NCBI GenBank assembly: GCA_009760855.2
Contig: WPIO01000089.1
Coordinates: forward strand, 1,384,001 to 1,448,000
Length of the DNA stretch: 64,000 nucleotides
Source: Cristatella mucedo
Lineage: Eukaryota; Bryozoa; Phylactolaemata; Cristatellidae
Direction of reading: 5' to 3'
The notes below the pieces were generated by a model that searched no databases, was not told the origin of the DNA, and saw only the letters and a list, made by a program, of their open reading frames with translations. Shown here piece after piece: positions 33,285 to 43,839 of this stretch (the stretch's first letter is position 1; each line of letters starts with the position of its first letter). The position numbers and the translations under genes are program-made.

Positions 33285-34362
33285 CCCCTAAATGTCACTG
33301 CCCTAGTTCTGCTAGATCTATCAGCTGCCGTAGATACCATTTATAACGATGCCTTACTTGAACGGTTGAGAACAACGATCGGTCTGGCAGACAAGGCACT
33401 GGTGTGGTTTAAATGTGTCGGGGGGGGGGTCAGATCTCACCCACGAGACCGGTCACCTGTGGAGTCCCTCAAAGGTCTGTCCTCGGTCCCTTGCTGTTCT
33501 CCATTTATACTCAACCTTTGGGAAAAGCGTATTAAGGCCTGTGGAATAGGATATCACCTTCATGCTGACGATACCCAGCTGTATTTGTCATTCAAACCAC
33601 CGAAATCTACTGCAGCAACTGATAAACCGAATGCTTGCCTTGCCGACATTCGATCCTGGATGTCGGAAAACTTCAAACTAAATGACGATAAAACCGAACT
33701 GCTGCTCATAGGACATCCTAAACGTGTGACTGGATTAAAAGGCTTTGCTCTTCTAATAGGTGATGGTATTGTGCGACCATCACCACGTGCTCGAAATTTA
33801 GGTGTTTTCGACAGCTGCCTCAGTTTTAAAAGCTTCGTTCAGAAGACTGCTTATACAGCTAGCCATCACGTCTGACTCTGTCTAAGATTAGGAGCTGTCT
33901 TCCACGGTGGCTTGCAAAAATTTAACTAGCCCCTTAGTTCTGTCTCGGCTCGATTATTGTAATTCCCTTTTGGCTGGGCTGCCAAAAAAAGCAACTAGGC
34001 CACTGCAAATGGTTATGAATATGGCTGCAAGGCTAGTTTTTAATTCCCAGAGTTTCGACCACGTGTCTCCTTTGCTAAAAGAGCTAGAATGGCTGCCGGC
34101 TGATCAACGGATACAGAGCCGACTATGGTACATCCTTTCCGGTGGTCCTGAGTTGCTACTTCCATGTTACTCTCTACCTCAACTGCTCTCCTGACTCTGC
34201 TATGCTTCCCACTTTCTCTTTGTTGCATGAGATGAAGTCTGTTGGCTACCGAATGTGTACCCAAAGCCGCTCAGGCTGTGAGTGGGCTATACAAACCTCT
34301 CCTGCATAACACCCACATAGTCTGTGTGGAGTTGTAGATGGAGATATATTATAATTCCGAAG
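33285..34362 (+). mobile_element. LINE-B copy with RT remnant (L2/CR1-type), in TIMM9 intron 1
   Basis: Frameshifted RT sequence on the plus strand: LLDLSAAVDTI (about 33308), then a damaged PQGSVLGP region (about 33470), a box reading [10 protein letters not shown] (about 33556) where YADD is expected, SWMSENFKLNDDKTELLLIG and SRLDYCNSLLAGLP. The shared LINE-B 3' tail (GCCGACTATGG... to GATATATTA) follows. One longer open frame (33366-33875) covers the middle. It is a distinct subfamily from LINE-A, 5' truncated and inactive. Confidence 0.85.
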
Positions 34363-34767
34363 TCGTGACTCTCGATGTACTAAGCCCATGTATCAAGATA
34401 AGGGTAATTTGGTCTCAAAGGATACCTTAATACCCGCAGATCACAATGTCTAGATGACATAATTTTCAGTCAAAACCTATTTTATATTTCTCAGTTGATC
34501 ATGGAACACCGTCAAATTGTTTTCCAATCTATTAATAGATCATCTAATGCTTGCATAGTTAGAACCATGTTCAGCCTACAGCTGCACATTCACGAACCTG
34601 ATTGCTCTTTCCTTAACGACTCCTGAACAAATGCTCAGCATAGTGGCTGATATATTCGGTGGAAAGGTTATACATGGCTCATCTAGTGAGCCCGAATTGA
34701 ACAGAGTTGCTAAGGCTTTCTTTCTAAAAGTCTGTATGTTGGAGGTGGTAAGAGATGCTAACTTGGG

Positions 34768-34935
34768 TCTCAGCCCGGGCTGGGGGTAAGGTGCTCGCTC
34801 TTCCCGACAAAGGTCATGGGTTCGAGTCCTGCAGTGGGCGATCCTTTGTTGCCAACTGCAAATGGGGAGGATAGCGCCGTTAAGGCTCTTCGACCGCCTA
34901 TACTGATGAGGCTGTTAAATCAGCTAATATTTTTT
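34768..34935 (+). mobile_element. SINE-B copy in TIMM9 intron 1
   Basis: GGGTAAGGTGCTCGCTCTTC head, B box GGTCATGGGTTCGAGTCCTG, AGTGGGCGATCCTTTGTTGC, GCCGTTAAGGCTCTTCGACC and GTTAAATCAGCTA terminus. This is one of the best preserved copies. Confidence 0.85.
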
Positions 34936-35242
34936 GTCTAGATCACGAGGGCATTGACCAATTGATCACTCATATATTGTACACAGTGCATGTTTGCAGT
35001 GCTAATTGTAATTAGAGCTGGCCCAATAGTCACTTCTCAGTTGGAGCTCTTGGCTCTTTCTTTGTCATCTTTCGACCTGTAGAGGATAATAGTCTTGCTG
35101 GTTGTTAAGCTTGGATGTCCTGCATGCATTTGTAGCTGAGTATAGTAGACTTCCTTAGCTGGCCACCTGACTAGTTCGTGGGTGTCCTATCTAAATTAAG
35201 CTAGGGTATCTAGATCTGAATGCCATAGAAACAACTTCTCGT

Positions 35243-35273
<31 letters not shown>

Positions 35274-35964
35274 TTAAACTTGCCAGTAACTTTACCTATG
35301 ACCAGTCATAAAAATAAAAATGTGTATAATTCGTCTATGGCCGAACTAAGGACTGCTATTAAAGTTCGCTTGGTGAGCACAGTGTTAGAGAAGTTGAATG
35401 CTTTTGCGACCAAGCTTAAAACTCTCCATAGGACCTGCTGCTTCCTGTGAGTTGGGGTAAGTTAGATTCTAGTGCATATTATTTAGAATTTCACACTGCC
35501 ATAGTCGGTAATTCTTGTTTGCCTCCCCGTTCATCTCTATGCCCCAGCGCCTGGTTTTTTGGATGGTGAATCGCTCCTCTTGTACATGAATCGATGGGTA
35601 GTAAGCACAATACTTTTATGCTAGTGTGGTGAAGTCGAGTTTTGCGTAACCTGCGTCGTCAATACTGTAATTGTATTCGGCTGAGGAAACAATGCGTGTA
35701 GTCTGCAGGAAACGTGTTGCTACATGTGCTGTTCACGGCGTTGCATGGAATCGAGTTGTCAGAAATGGTGGAGAGTAACTGACGAGAACGAGAAAGAATG
35801 CCAAATTCAGGTGGACAAAAACGATGAGAGTTCGAGTCTTATGAGTTAGTAGCCTTGTTTTTGATAGTGACGTTTGACTGACGTAAGCGCAATGCTTGCA
35901 GGAACATTTGTTTTGCTGAGTCTCGTATACTTTATCTCCCGATTCTAATATTCTGCAATTTTAG

Positions 35965-36060
35965 TTTCGCGAATTCTTGGTGACGTACAACAAAATATCA
36001 GAGATGTGTTTTGTGGACTGCATTCACGATTTTACGACACGAACTCTTATCGGGACGGAG
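35965..36060 (+). CDS. TIMM9: TIMM9 exon 2 (first CX3C motif)
   Basis: A 96-nt exon after acceptor TTCTGCAATTTTAG and before GTGAGA, phase 0 at both ends. It encodes [19 protein letters not shown] and then [13 protein letters not shown], which matches the Tim9 family closely (QF-EFL-TYNK, CF-DCV-DFTTR). The first of the twin CX3C motifs is CFVDC, the cysteines that pair with those of exon 3 in the oxidised helical hairpin. Confidence 0.92.
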
Positions 36061-36200
36061 GTGAGACAGTGACGGCACTCGCAAAGAGTGCATCTGACCT
36101 CTTGGTTATGCCTTTTATTTTAGCATGACTGCGATTGCATTCATTCGTGACGCTTTTCAGTGTACTCAAGAAGTGGCCTTGTATTTTGTCACCGTTCTAG

Positions 36201-36338
36201 CAAACGTGCGTGACAAACTGCATGGAGAAATTCATGAAGATGACTCAGCGGCTGTCACTCCGATTTGCTGAGCACCAGGTGCAGCTGAATGAGGGACAGT
36301 TGGCGCTAGCACAGGCTAGTCCGTCTAGTAGGAAGTAA
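36201..36338 (+). CDS. TIMM9: TIMM9 exon 3 (second CX3C motif, C-terminus)
   Basis: A 138-nt exon after acceptor TTTGTCACCGTTCTAG, beginning QTCVTNCMEKFMKMTQRL and ending in TAA at 36336-36338. CVTNC is the second CX3C motif; the K-x-M-T-Q-R-L/I-S-x-R-F helix that follows is a family hallmark. The spacing between the twin motifs is 15 residues, within the range usual for small Tim proteins. Intron 2 is only 140 nt. The substrate-binding tentacle at the C-terminus ends with a polar tail. All splice phases are 0, so the reading frame is unambiguous. Confidence 0.92.
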   Translation, partial: QTCVTNCMEKFMKMTQRLSLRFAEHQVQLNEGQLALAQASPSSRK

Positions 36339-37069
36339 TGCCGAAATTGATGGAATAGCTGGCCATCCGTCACTTCGGTGTCACACGTCAGCATCTTTCG
36401 TCCTTTGCCGCGGTGATCGGCATCATGACGTCGTAGTCCTCAGGCCAACCCATGGCAGCTACATTCTCTGTCCGTCAGACTGCTGCCTGGGCTATCATAG
36501 TAGCTCGCATGTTCCTGTGTGCTCGTCACGGGTTGTTTTGGACTATGGTAGTGGTTGTGCGCGATTTGGCAAAATTAAATTTGCTGTCGCAAATGCCACC
36601 TGTAAGACTGCTTGGTTGCCGGTCTCATCTGTGAGTTTGGCTGCAAGTTCAGTGGCTTGATCGTCACTAGCTCACAGCTGCCAGCTTGTACGCCAGGTGG
36701 CTTTGATTGGCACTTATATCTAGGATTATTGAATGATTCGGTTTCGCTGGCTGCACACCTTTGAGTGATTTATTCTGCCACGTTTATTTATGTGCATGCT
36801 TTCCCCTCAGGCTCCTTACGATGGGATGGTGGGGAGGTCGATCGGCATAGGAATTCAACATTTTTGAGCCCCTCGCTTCCGATATGCCAGAGCACTGTTC
36901 GTAAAGTAAGGAAACGGACGAAGCTTGATCGCTAAGATATGCGTTCCTATTTGCAATGGCCATAGTGAGTTGCACTTTGGACCGCTTGCACTTCACCGAC
37001 AGCTTAACGTTAATCCTTGGCATTTTTGTGACTGTAAGCACTATGAACCGCCGGGATAAAACTTGACAT

Positions 37070-37336
37070 TATGTAATGTAACGTATCTCTGTATGGAACT
37101 CCACAAAGCCATGAAGACTGCGAGTGTTACCGAAGGAGAGTTTTGTATAGCCCACTCACAGCCTAAGCGGCTTTCGGTACGCATTCGGTAGCCAACAGAC
37201 TTCGTCTCACGAAACAAAGAGAAAGTGCAAAGCATAGCAGAGTCAGGAGAGCAGTTGAGGTAGTGAGTAACATGGAAGTAGCAGCTCAGGACCGCTGCAA
37301 AGGACGAGCCATGTCGGCAGCAGGAGAGTAGTTGTC
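37070..37336 (-). mobile_element. LINE-B 3' tail copy
   Basis: Plus-strand GTATCTCTGTATGGAACTCC, GAGAGTTTTGTATAGCCCAC, AGCGGCTTTCGGTACGCATT and GTAGCCAACAGACTTCGTCT are the reverse complement of the LINE-B tail; it ends at GAGTAGTTGTCGTA-like sequence. A 114-codon open frame across it is an artefact. Confidence 0.75.
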
Positions 37337-37680
37337 GTAACATTAATTGCACGGACGATCCTAGTTGGAAGATTTGGGAATGCATTTTTCACTACTAGCT
37401 GAGCAGGAGTTCGTCGGCGCTGTTGATAAGATCCTTAAGTGTGTAGGTGCTGGTTTCACTGTTTAAGCGCTAGCTTGCCCATCAGTTAAATGTGCAACCG
37501 GCAAGCTCTTACTAATTAACTTACAATGTACTAGTTGATCAATTCACCTGTGGCAAAAAAGACATGTGCTAAAAAAAGCTTTCTGGTGTTTCCCCGTCAG
37601 AAAATTATCTGCTGATTCTGCAGATGTCAATGGGGTATTTGATATTTCGTAGGTGAAATATGGGACTAGGTGTTTAATTT

Positions 37681-37775
37681 ATAATAATAATAATAATTCA
37701 CTTGATAAAGCGCCCTCAGAGAACTTAATCTCTCTCTAGGCGCTTTAAATTTGCTGTAAAGTGAAATGCAATTGA
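37681..37775 (-). mobile_element. solo LINE-A 3' terminus
   Basis: (ATA)n then ATTCACTTGATAAAGCGCCC, AGAGAACTTAATCTCTCTCT and AGGCGCTTTAAATTTGCTG. It is about 95 nt long and close to the intact copy, so a recent, extremely short insertion. Confidence 0.8.
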
Positions 37776-38528
37776 TAATTTACATCAAAGTATTTGGCTC
37801 AAGCTTCTTGTAGCCAAGAGATACTTCTTGTGTCAAGCTAGGTTACTCTCTGGCAATTAATCTCTCCATTAAGTCTATTAAGTCCTTGGGAGTAGTGCAT
37901 TACAATAAAGAAAATGCTTCGTAAGGGTGCATGGGAACTGTGTGGCAGATGGTGTAACTAATTAAGCTGGAATACGCTACGTTTGACTTACGAGAGTGAA
38001 AAAGTGCAATGCAACTCGGTTTCAACGAAACAATATTAGCATGAAGTGTACTGTGTATATTGAAACATTTAAATCGACTTCTTTAAGCTTAGTGTTATTG
38101 TATATGTCTTAAGTTTGAAAATATATTCGCATCGTAGAAGTCATATACTAGCACATGACGATGTCATGGCCGAATTCTATAGAGATGCACACAGTGAAGT
38201 GCAAAAACAATTGCTCGTGGGACGTTTTGTCGTCACAATTTTTCAATTAAAATGCGCATACCTTTGATGCATATTAAAAAATAAAATCTATCAAGTAAAT
38301 ATGTTAGTGTAAAGAGAGTTAATTTTGATCCGTGTCAAAGCTTGGTATGCTACGACGCTCGAAATGGAACATAACTTTTTTTGGCCTATACATTCGTTGG
38401 ACGTAGCTTCCCCTACACCAAGCCTGTTTTAAGCAGTTACCAAGATTAGTACTTTGTGCCGCTACCAAGCACACTTGAGTCTAGTGGATGTTCGCTAAGT
38501 TATGCAAAGAGGTGCCGCTACTGCTCCC

Positions 38529-38546
38529 GTGTATATATATATATAT

Positions 38547-38598
<52 letters not shown>

Positions 38599-38755
38599 TC
38601 GTTTGTATAGCGGCCTATGAGAACTTGATCTCTATTCAAGCGCTTTACATATGCCACTGGCCTCGAACCCACGACCTCGGTCGTCAAATAAAACTACCCT
38701 GACCTTAGTTCGTGGCGATCACCATAGCCACTCGGCTCCACCAGTGTGGTATATA
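38529..38755 (-). mobile_element. SINE-A copy with adjoining (AT)n run
   Basis: An AT dinucleotide run (38529-38592) is followed by the reverse complement of SINE-A: GTATAGCGGCC, GAGAACTTGATCTCTATTCA, AGCGCTTTACATATGCCAC, CTCGAACCCACGACCTCGG and the head with CCATAGCCACTCGG. The head carries an extra segment (CAAATAAAACTACCCTGACC) compared with the 60427 copy but shared with the copy at 51750, suggesting a subfamily. Confidence 0.8.
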
Positions 38756-38891
38756 TATAAAATTAAATTAATTTAAATTAACTAAATTTAGCCAAGGCAC
38801 ATGTATAAGCTTCTCGTAGTAGTTTCCCATTCCAACCTGTCTAAAATTCGGCGTCTGCAGTGTAGGTTTTCTGTAGTACCATTCTCTAGAT

Positions 38892-39085
38892 CAGTGGTAC
38901 TCAAATCTTCCTAATGCCGCGAACGTTTGGTGCAGTTTTTCATGTTGGGCGGCCCCCAATCATAAAAATATTTTGTGCAAAATGTGAAAATGCGTGTTTT
39001 CCTATGGTCTTAAGCGACCCCTGTAAAAGGGTCTTTCGACACCCAAAGGAGTCGCGGCCCACATTTCGAGAACCTATATAGAATG
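38892..39085. mobile_element. SPIN-like nonautonomous hAT transposon (MITE)
   Basis: A 194-nt element flanked on both sides by the identical 8-bp sequence CTCTAGAT (38884-38891 and 39086-39093), which fits the nTnTAGAn target preference of hAT elements. The left end reads CAGTGGTACTCAAATCTTCC TAATGCCGCGAAC and the right end, reversed, gives AGGTTCTCGAAATGTGGGCC. Internal segments TCATGTTGGGCGGCCCCCAA, CCTATGGTCTTAAGCGACCC and CACCCAAAGGAGTCGCGGCC strongly resemble the SPIN (SPACE INVADERS) hAT family as I recall it. SPIN is known for horizontal transfer among tetrapods and some invertebrates. The two termini are only partly complementary, so the copy is aged. Confidence 0.78.
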
Positions 39086-39530
39086 CTCTAGATAAAGTTG
39101 CGACGCTCTTAAATACACAGCCGAGCAGGCATGTTGAGTTGTATTGCTGAGTCTTGAACGTTGAAGCATGCATTTTTAATTCCTCATACCAATAGTAGCG
39201 ATCTAAAATGAGTTAAGTCGCTCTTGCAGATTGGTGAAAACTGGAAAGTTCTTCATAACGTAGGTCATCAGTACGTAGAGGTGAATCATAGAAACTGCTT
39301 ACTTTTTATTTAAATTGCGGTTGCTTCCACCAATGAAAGTGATGATGGATTAGCTATAAATATAAGAAATTCTGCAGTGAAGACTATAGTACTTAGCTTC
39401 TTCAAGAGAGAGCAGCTGCTGATTAGTCATTTGTTAGCACGTAAGGTTAAAAGGTACAATTTGGGGGATTCGGCCTAGCCACAGCAACAGCCGAGCACTT
39501 TAGCTTAAAGGGCTTCTTGTCACGCGTCCC

Positions 39531-40580
39531 CTAATGATGCAGGCCCCTACCACTGCCTTGGGTAGAGCTAGATCTACAGTCGGCAGACGCCCGACCATCC
39601 TGTCCCTTCCGACACGTAATGACGGCTATAAGCTTGTTCCTATAAGTCGAATTGCAGAGGCAGAATAAGTAGAAGTTCTTTGCGTAGTTGCTCAGCTCCA
39701 GAACGTCGCACACAGCCCGAAATACTACGAACAACTGGCTTTTCTCATCCAGCCGGCCCTGAGCTCCGAACAGGTCTCTAGCCACCCTGTAGGCACCGCT
39801 GGGCAAAGTGAGAACGAGGCTGGAGGCGACCAGGAACACGAGCATGGTGGTGATGCGACGTTGGTCTCGTTCCCGCTCTTTGGAGCCCGTCGAGATTGAC
39901 TTGACTAGCATCTGATTGGCTCGTCGAAGTGTTCTTATTAGCATCAGCGCCAGCACACAGTTGCATGCATACGGCACCAAGTTGATCCCACAGGTCTGCA
40001 CCGTGTAGTAGATGGCGTTATACGTCACATCCGCATACAGGCTTGTCTCGTAGCCGATGAGCCTGCCGTTCTCGAGCTTGAATTCCACTGTCATCGAGTC
40101 TGGCAGGACCAGTGCGGCCGAGAAGACGCACACGGCGGCGATCGAAAGACGAACTTTAGCAGGAGTGCACCAATTGCAAACTTTCATGGGAAAATATACC
40201 GCCAGAAAGCGAAACAGAGTTGCGACCACCACAAGCCAGTTTGAAGCACAAGCTGCCGTATTGCAAGCAATGTGCCACGTATAATACAACAGCACCTGAA
40301 AGTTGCTCGAGTCAGTAGTTATGTCTTGCGGGTGAATTACAGGCGGCTGCCTCACAAATAGGGTGAAAGATGCGGTTGTATATATAGCCATCACAAATAG
40401 GTCCGAAACAGCAAGCGCCAAAAGCATGGTGTATGTAGGTGACTCTGACTTTTTCATTAGTTTCATCAAGACCACTATGTTTAGAGTGTCTCCTGCAATG
40501 CCAACGAGGCACATGAAGATGGCTACCATCCCTGATATGATGAAGGGTAACTCTGCACCGATGCTGATCGGCTGTGACAT
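39531..40580 (-). CDS. class A GPCR, FMRFamide/peptide-receptor-like, single exon
   Basis: A 349-residue intact frame with seven hydrophobic segments (roughly residues 10-33, 48-72, 92-122, 143-165, 190-216, 241-265, 278-308). Class A landmarks: GDTLNIVVL in TM1 (GN-type motif with D for N nearby), LALAVSDLFV in TM2, Cys residues before TM3 and in the second extracellular loop, and a helix 8-like CLCNSTYRNKL after TM7. Two signature motifs deviate. At the end of TM3 the E/DRY position reads FRFLAVYFP, and TM7 has NYAKNFYLFCL, with N-F-Y-L-F where NPxxY is usual, as in FMRFamide-type receptors. The ligand is unknown; peptide is most likely. ATG at 40580 and TAG at 39531; a minus-strand AATAAA lies at 39310-39305, about 220 nt downstream. 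It is a plasma-membrane receptor signalling through G proteins by family inference. It is intronless with no damage, so it is either a functional gene or a recent retrocopy. Confidence 0.88.
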   Translation of the reverse strand: MSQPISIGAELPFIISGMVAIFMCLVGIAGDTLNIVVLMKLMKKSESPTYTMLLALAVSDLFVMAIYTTASFTLFVRQPPVIHPQDITTDSSNFQVLLYYTWHIACNTAACASNWLVVVATLFRFLAVYFPMKVCNWCTPAKVRLSIAAVCVFSAALVLPDSMTVEFKLENGRLIGYETSLYADVTYNAIYYTVQTCGINLVPYACNCVLALMLIRTLRRANQMLVKSISTGSKERERDQRRITTMLVFLVASSLVLTLPSGAYRVARDLFGAQGRLDEKSQLFVVFRAVCDVLELSNYAKNFYLFCLCNSTYRNKLIAVITCRKGQDGRASADCRSSSTQGSGRGLHH

Positions 40581-40998
40581 CGTTACTTAGTTCGGCAGTA
40601 GGCGATGGCGGCTCTGAAGTTGCTTGAGTTGATTCCGATGCAGTTCGTCAAGATAAGTGTCGCGATCCACTTAAAACCAAATTCTTCCGCCTGTTCTGCA
40701 TTTCGGCTCTATAAATTGCCCTCAGTGTCCAGATGCGTTCATTGTGGCTTCCGACTTCTTCTCGAAGGTCAAGGACGAGTTAGTCAACCCACCGTAGTCT
40801 AACGTTAGGGTGGTGTCTGTTTCGAGCTGAGTGTCTAAAAGGATACAGAATGTATATCAGTCCCAGTTCCCTGGAATGCTCTCGTGCGAAATCTTGAAAA
40901 AGCAGACCTCCACTTGATGACGATCAACAACGCCTGATGCATTAATCAAACTTGAATCAACTCATAGAATTTTGAAGTGAGTCCTTGAGTCATTAGGT

Positions 40999-41000
<2 letters not shown>

Positions 41001-41042
<42 letters not shown>
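41001..41042. repeat. (AT)n microsatellite
   Basis: A pure AT dinucleotide run. Confidence 0.97.
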
Positions 41043-41044
<2 letters not shown>

Positions 41045-41144
41045 TTCTATATCATGCTTACGCTGTCCCTTTTGTTATCTTTATCATACTGCTACGATGT
41101 ACAGCTATGTGGAGTGCTATGGCATAAATATCCGTGGAGTTAAT

Positions 41145-41213
41145 GTAAAGCGCCTAGTAAGAAATTGAGTTATGTGAGGGCTGTTTATTAAGTGCATTAT
41201 TATTATTATTATT
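41145..41213 (+). mobile_element. LINE-A 3' tail fragment
   Basis: TAAAGCGCCTAGTAAGAAAT, TGAGTTATGTGAGGGCTG and an (ATT)n run; body absent. Confidence 0.6.
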
Positions 41214-42519
41214 TTTGTTACTAGATTGCATTTGCATTGACAATTTTTAGCTATAACGATATGCGCTTCTATTGTTGAAGCTGTGCAGGGGTACTGTAGT
41301 TAGAAATGGATAGCTGGTATTCATTGGCATAGAATAGTTAAGTGACCGGAAGTTTATTCTCGTTTTCTTAAAGACGCGGCGGGTTAAGGAAGTTAGAAAG
41401 CGACTTTACGCCCCTTACTACCTGCTGAATTGCACGCTATATGGTTCAAGTTATTCCCTGGTTGCGCTCAGTAGTGTATTTATCGTAGCCCCACAAAGTA
41501 ATTAGTTATTCGAAATCAATAAATCTGTCTGAGACTGGGTGCCAGACTTGTGAACTGTGGTACGGGAAACTTTTAAGCCTAATAAGAAGTTGTTCCTCAT
41601 GACTTGACTTAACCATAACAGGCTAATGAAAAAGTTTACATAATTGCATAATTCTGCCACCTTCATACTCGAATATGGACAGTAGTTCACTCAACGACGA
41701 CACTTTATCTCTAGCTGGTCTCGAGCAAATGACGAGGAGAAACTCGCTGTCAGTGCGATGCTCAAGTCAAGGTTAAAAAAACGTTCAGGGGTGTTCACTA
41801 TGAAATTGTATGAGCACGTATACAGTAATGTCTTTCCCATATCACTGGCGTAGTAATTCGTGATGGATTGATGGATTTGAACTGGATTGGTGAGCGTGTC
41901 ACTCATTATTTGTTTTAACCCAATAGCTGGAGGAAAATTCGTTCGCATTCAACTTAATTTAAAAAATTATCGTGACATTGGATTGTCGACGGGACAGCCA
42001 CGACCGACTAGACCCAGGTTCTAATACTGCGATGGATGTCGTACTATAATTAATAAAACATCAATTGCAGAGCTAAACCGAACTAAGAAAACACCTGTTG
42101 TGGAGCTAAACTGACCAAGCAAATTTGAGCAGGTTTGCTTATCTCTCATTTCGTCGTGTCGGGGCATTCCCTAATGTAAATAAGCAGTTTTACGCTGAAA
42201 TAAAAATTAAAAAATTAAAGGCTAGTTGATTAAACACCTTTGTTTATATAGCAGCAGAAGAATCTCAATGGTGGTTACCACCACTTGCAAACGGGCAGAC
42301 TGAAATCTAACATTGCTCATTTCACGACTCAAGCCGTGACAAGCTGGGTCGTGAAGAGCCAACACCTTAAGCTACTTATTCGAGCACGATTGGTCTTGGC
42401 ATGTCTTTTGCTTCATTAACATTATTTTCACCACTGATGCGAGCAACATAAAGTTAAGTAAGGAAGATGCAGCCTAATTATCAGCTCCAAAAGGCGGAAG
42501 CCTTCATAAACTAACTGCG

Positions 42520-43110
42520 TTATTATTATTTAAGTTCTAAAAATAACAAGAATAACCCACATCCTCAATAATCTTCATCACTTTTTAGGCACTCAATCTA
42601 GGCTGTCAAGGAAGCATAACCATAAGAGTAGTGGTAACATGCGAAGTGTCAATATGCATAATATGGTAAGTGGTAACATATAGAGTGTCAGCACACGGAC
42701 GAAAAATCAAAAGGACTCAACAAATACTGTGAGGACCAGGTACGATTTAACTTCTTTTTAAATGTCCTCAAGCCAAGGGATATTGCGACGTCAGTGGGAA
42801 GTGAGTTCCAGACGTTGGGAGCAGACGCACTAATGGCACGCTCTGCAAATAATTTCAGCTTCATTCAGGGCAAAGCTTAACTATCTGACTACGAGGAGCG
42901 GGTGTTTCGATACCCAGCATGATTGAGGAGCAGTTCTAATAGGTAGGCTCGAGTCAGAGAATAAATAAACCTAAAAGTGAGTGACAAAAACTTAAAGTCA
43001 ATAAGCTGCTTGCTTGTGATGCAGTTCAGATCGGTGAGAAGCTGTGGCTGCACAATTTTGCACTAACTGTAAGCGCTTGGTTCCACGGGCCGAAAGTTCT
43101 GTAGACTTAT
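42520..43110 (-). mobile_element. LINE-A 3' portion, degraded
   Basis: ATT-rich start, then reverse-complement LINE-A untranslated and C-terminal sequence: GTAACATGCGAAGTGTCAA, AAGGACTCAACAAATACTGT, GTGAGTTCCAGACGTTGGGA and GACAAAAACTTAAAGTCAAT. Stops throughout. Confidence 0.72.
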
Positions 43111-43659
43111 TCCTTCGAACCAACGGTGCTACAACCATCGCTATAACTACGAATTAAATCGATTTACCTTTCATCAAAAGAATTTGCTATCTATCCCTCA
43201 ATAGAATCTTTGAGTAACGAATTTTTTGATTAATTTAAACTATTACCTCAATCTGCTAGGTGCAGCCTTTGATGAATATTCACGGGTAAAATTACAGGAG
43301 CAGCTTTACTCTACGCACTGCAGTTATTTACAGACATTTAGGCATTGGTGTTAGGAGACTACCTAATTACGACGTGGAATCTCGCACAACTGGTTAGTCC
43401 TAATGAAACATTCACCTCACAAATAAGCGTTGGAAACGCTGAAGACGCTGACATTGACCGTAAATTTTGCGTTTTGACAGCAGCTGTCTAATAAGTGACC
43501 GGGAATGTCCGATCGGAACGTTTACACCCTACAGCTCAATTGCAAACGATAATGAAGCCAGATGCTCGTGACAAAGACGGGCCATAACACGTCTGTGAAA
43601 TAGGCATGTGTAATCAATTTCAAGACTAAATCTAGGTCTTTGTCGACATAATAATAGCA

Positions 43660-43839
43660 CTAGCTCTTAAATTTGCTTTCGTTACTAGCTGAACCGAGAA
43701 TGCGTGCCACGAATTTCCTTTGGACCCGCAAGCCCGATGCGATGTCGCTGACATTATGACCTAGCTGAGCTGCAGCGCCCACCGATGTGTCATCATCGTA
43801 GTCACCGTCATCGTCATCGCCAGCACCGGCAGCAGCGGT
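43660..43839 (-). CDS. coding-like segment, Asp-rich, possible terminal exon
   Basis: Minus strand: GTGGTTCTAG opens 59 codons ending in TAG at 43662-43660. Codon rhythm is strongly coding-like. The peptide begins with an acidic run (GDDDDGDYDDD), then a more ordinary segment (LRVQRKFVARILGSASN). The acceptor lacks a good pyrimidine tract. A second minus-strand coding-like stretch lies at about 44001-44095 (EIAETPPGSESGFGS). They could be exons of an unrecognised gene, or chance. Confidence 0.3.
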   Translation of the reverse strand, partial: TAAAGAGDDDDGDYDDDTSVGAAAQLGHNVSDIASGLRVQRKFVARILGSASNESKFKS

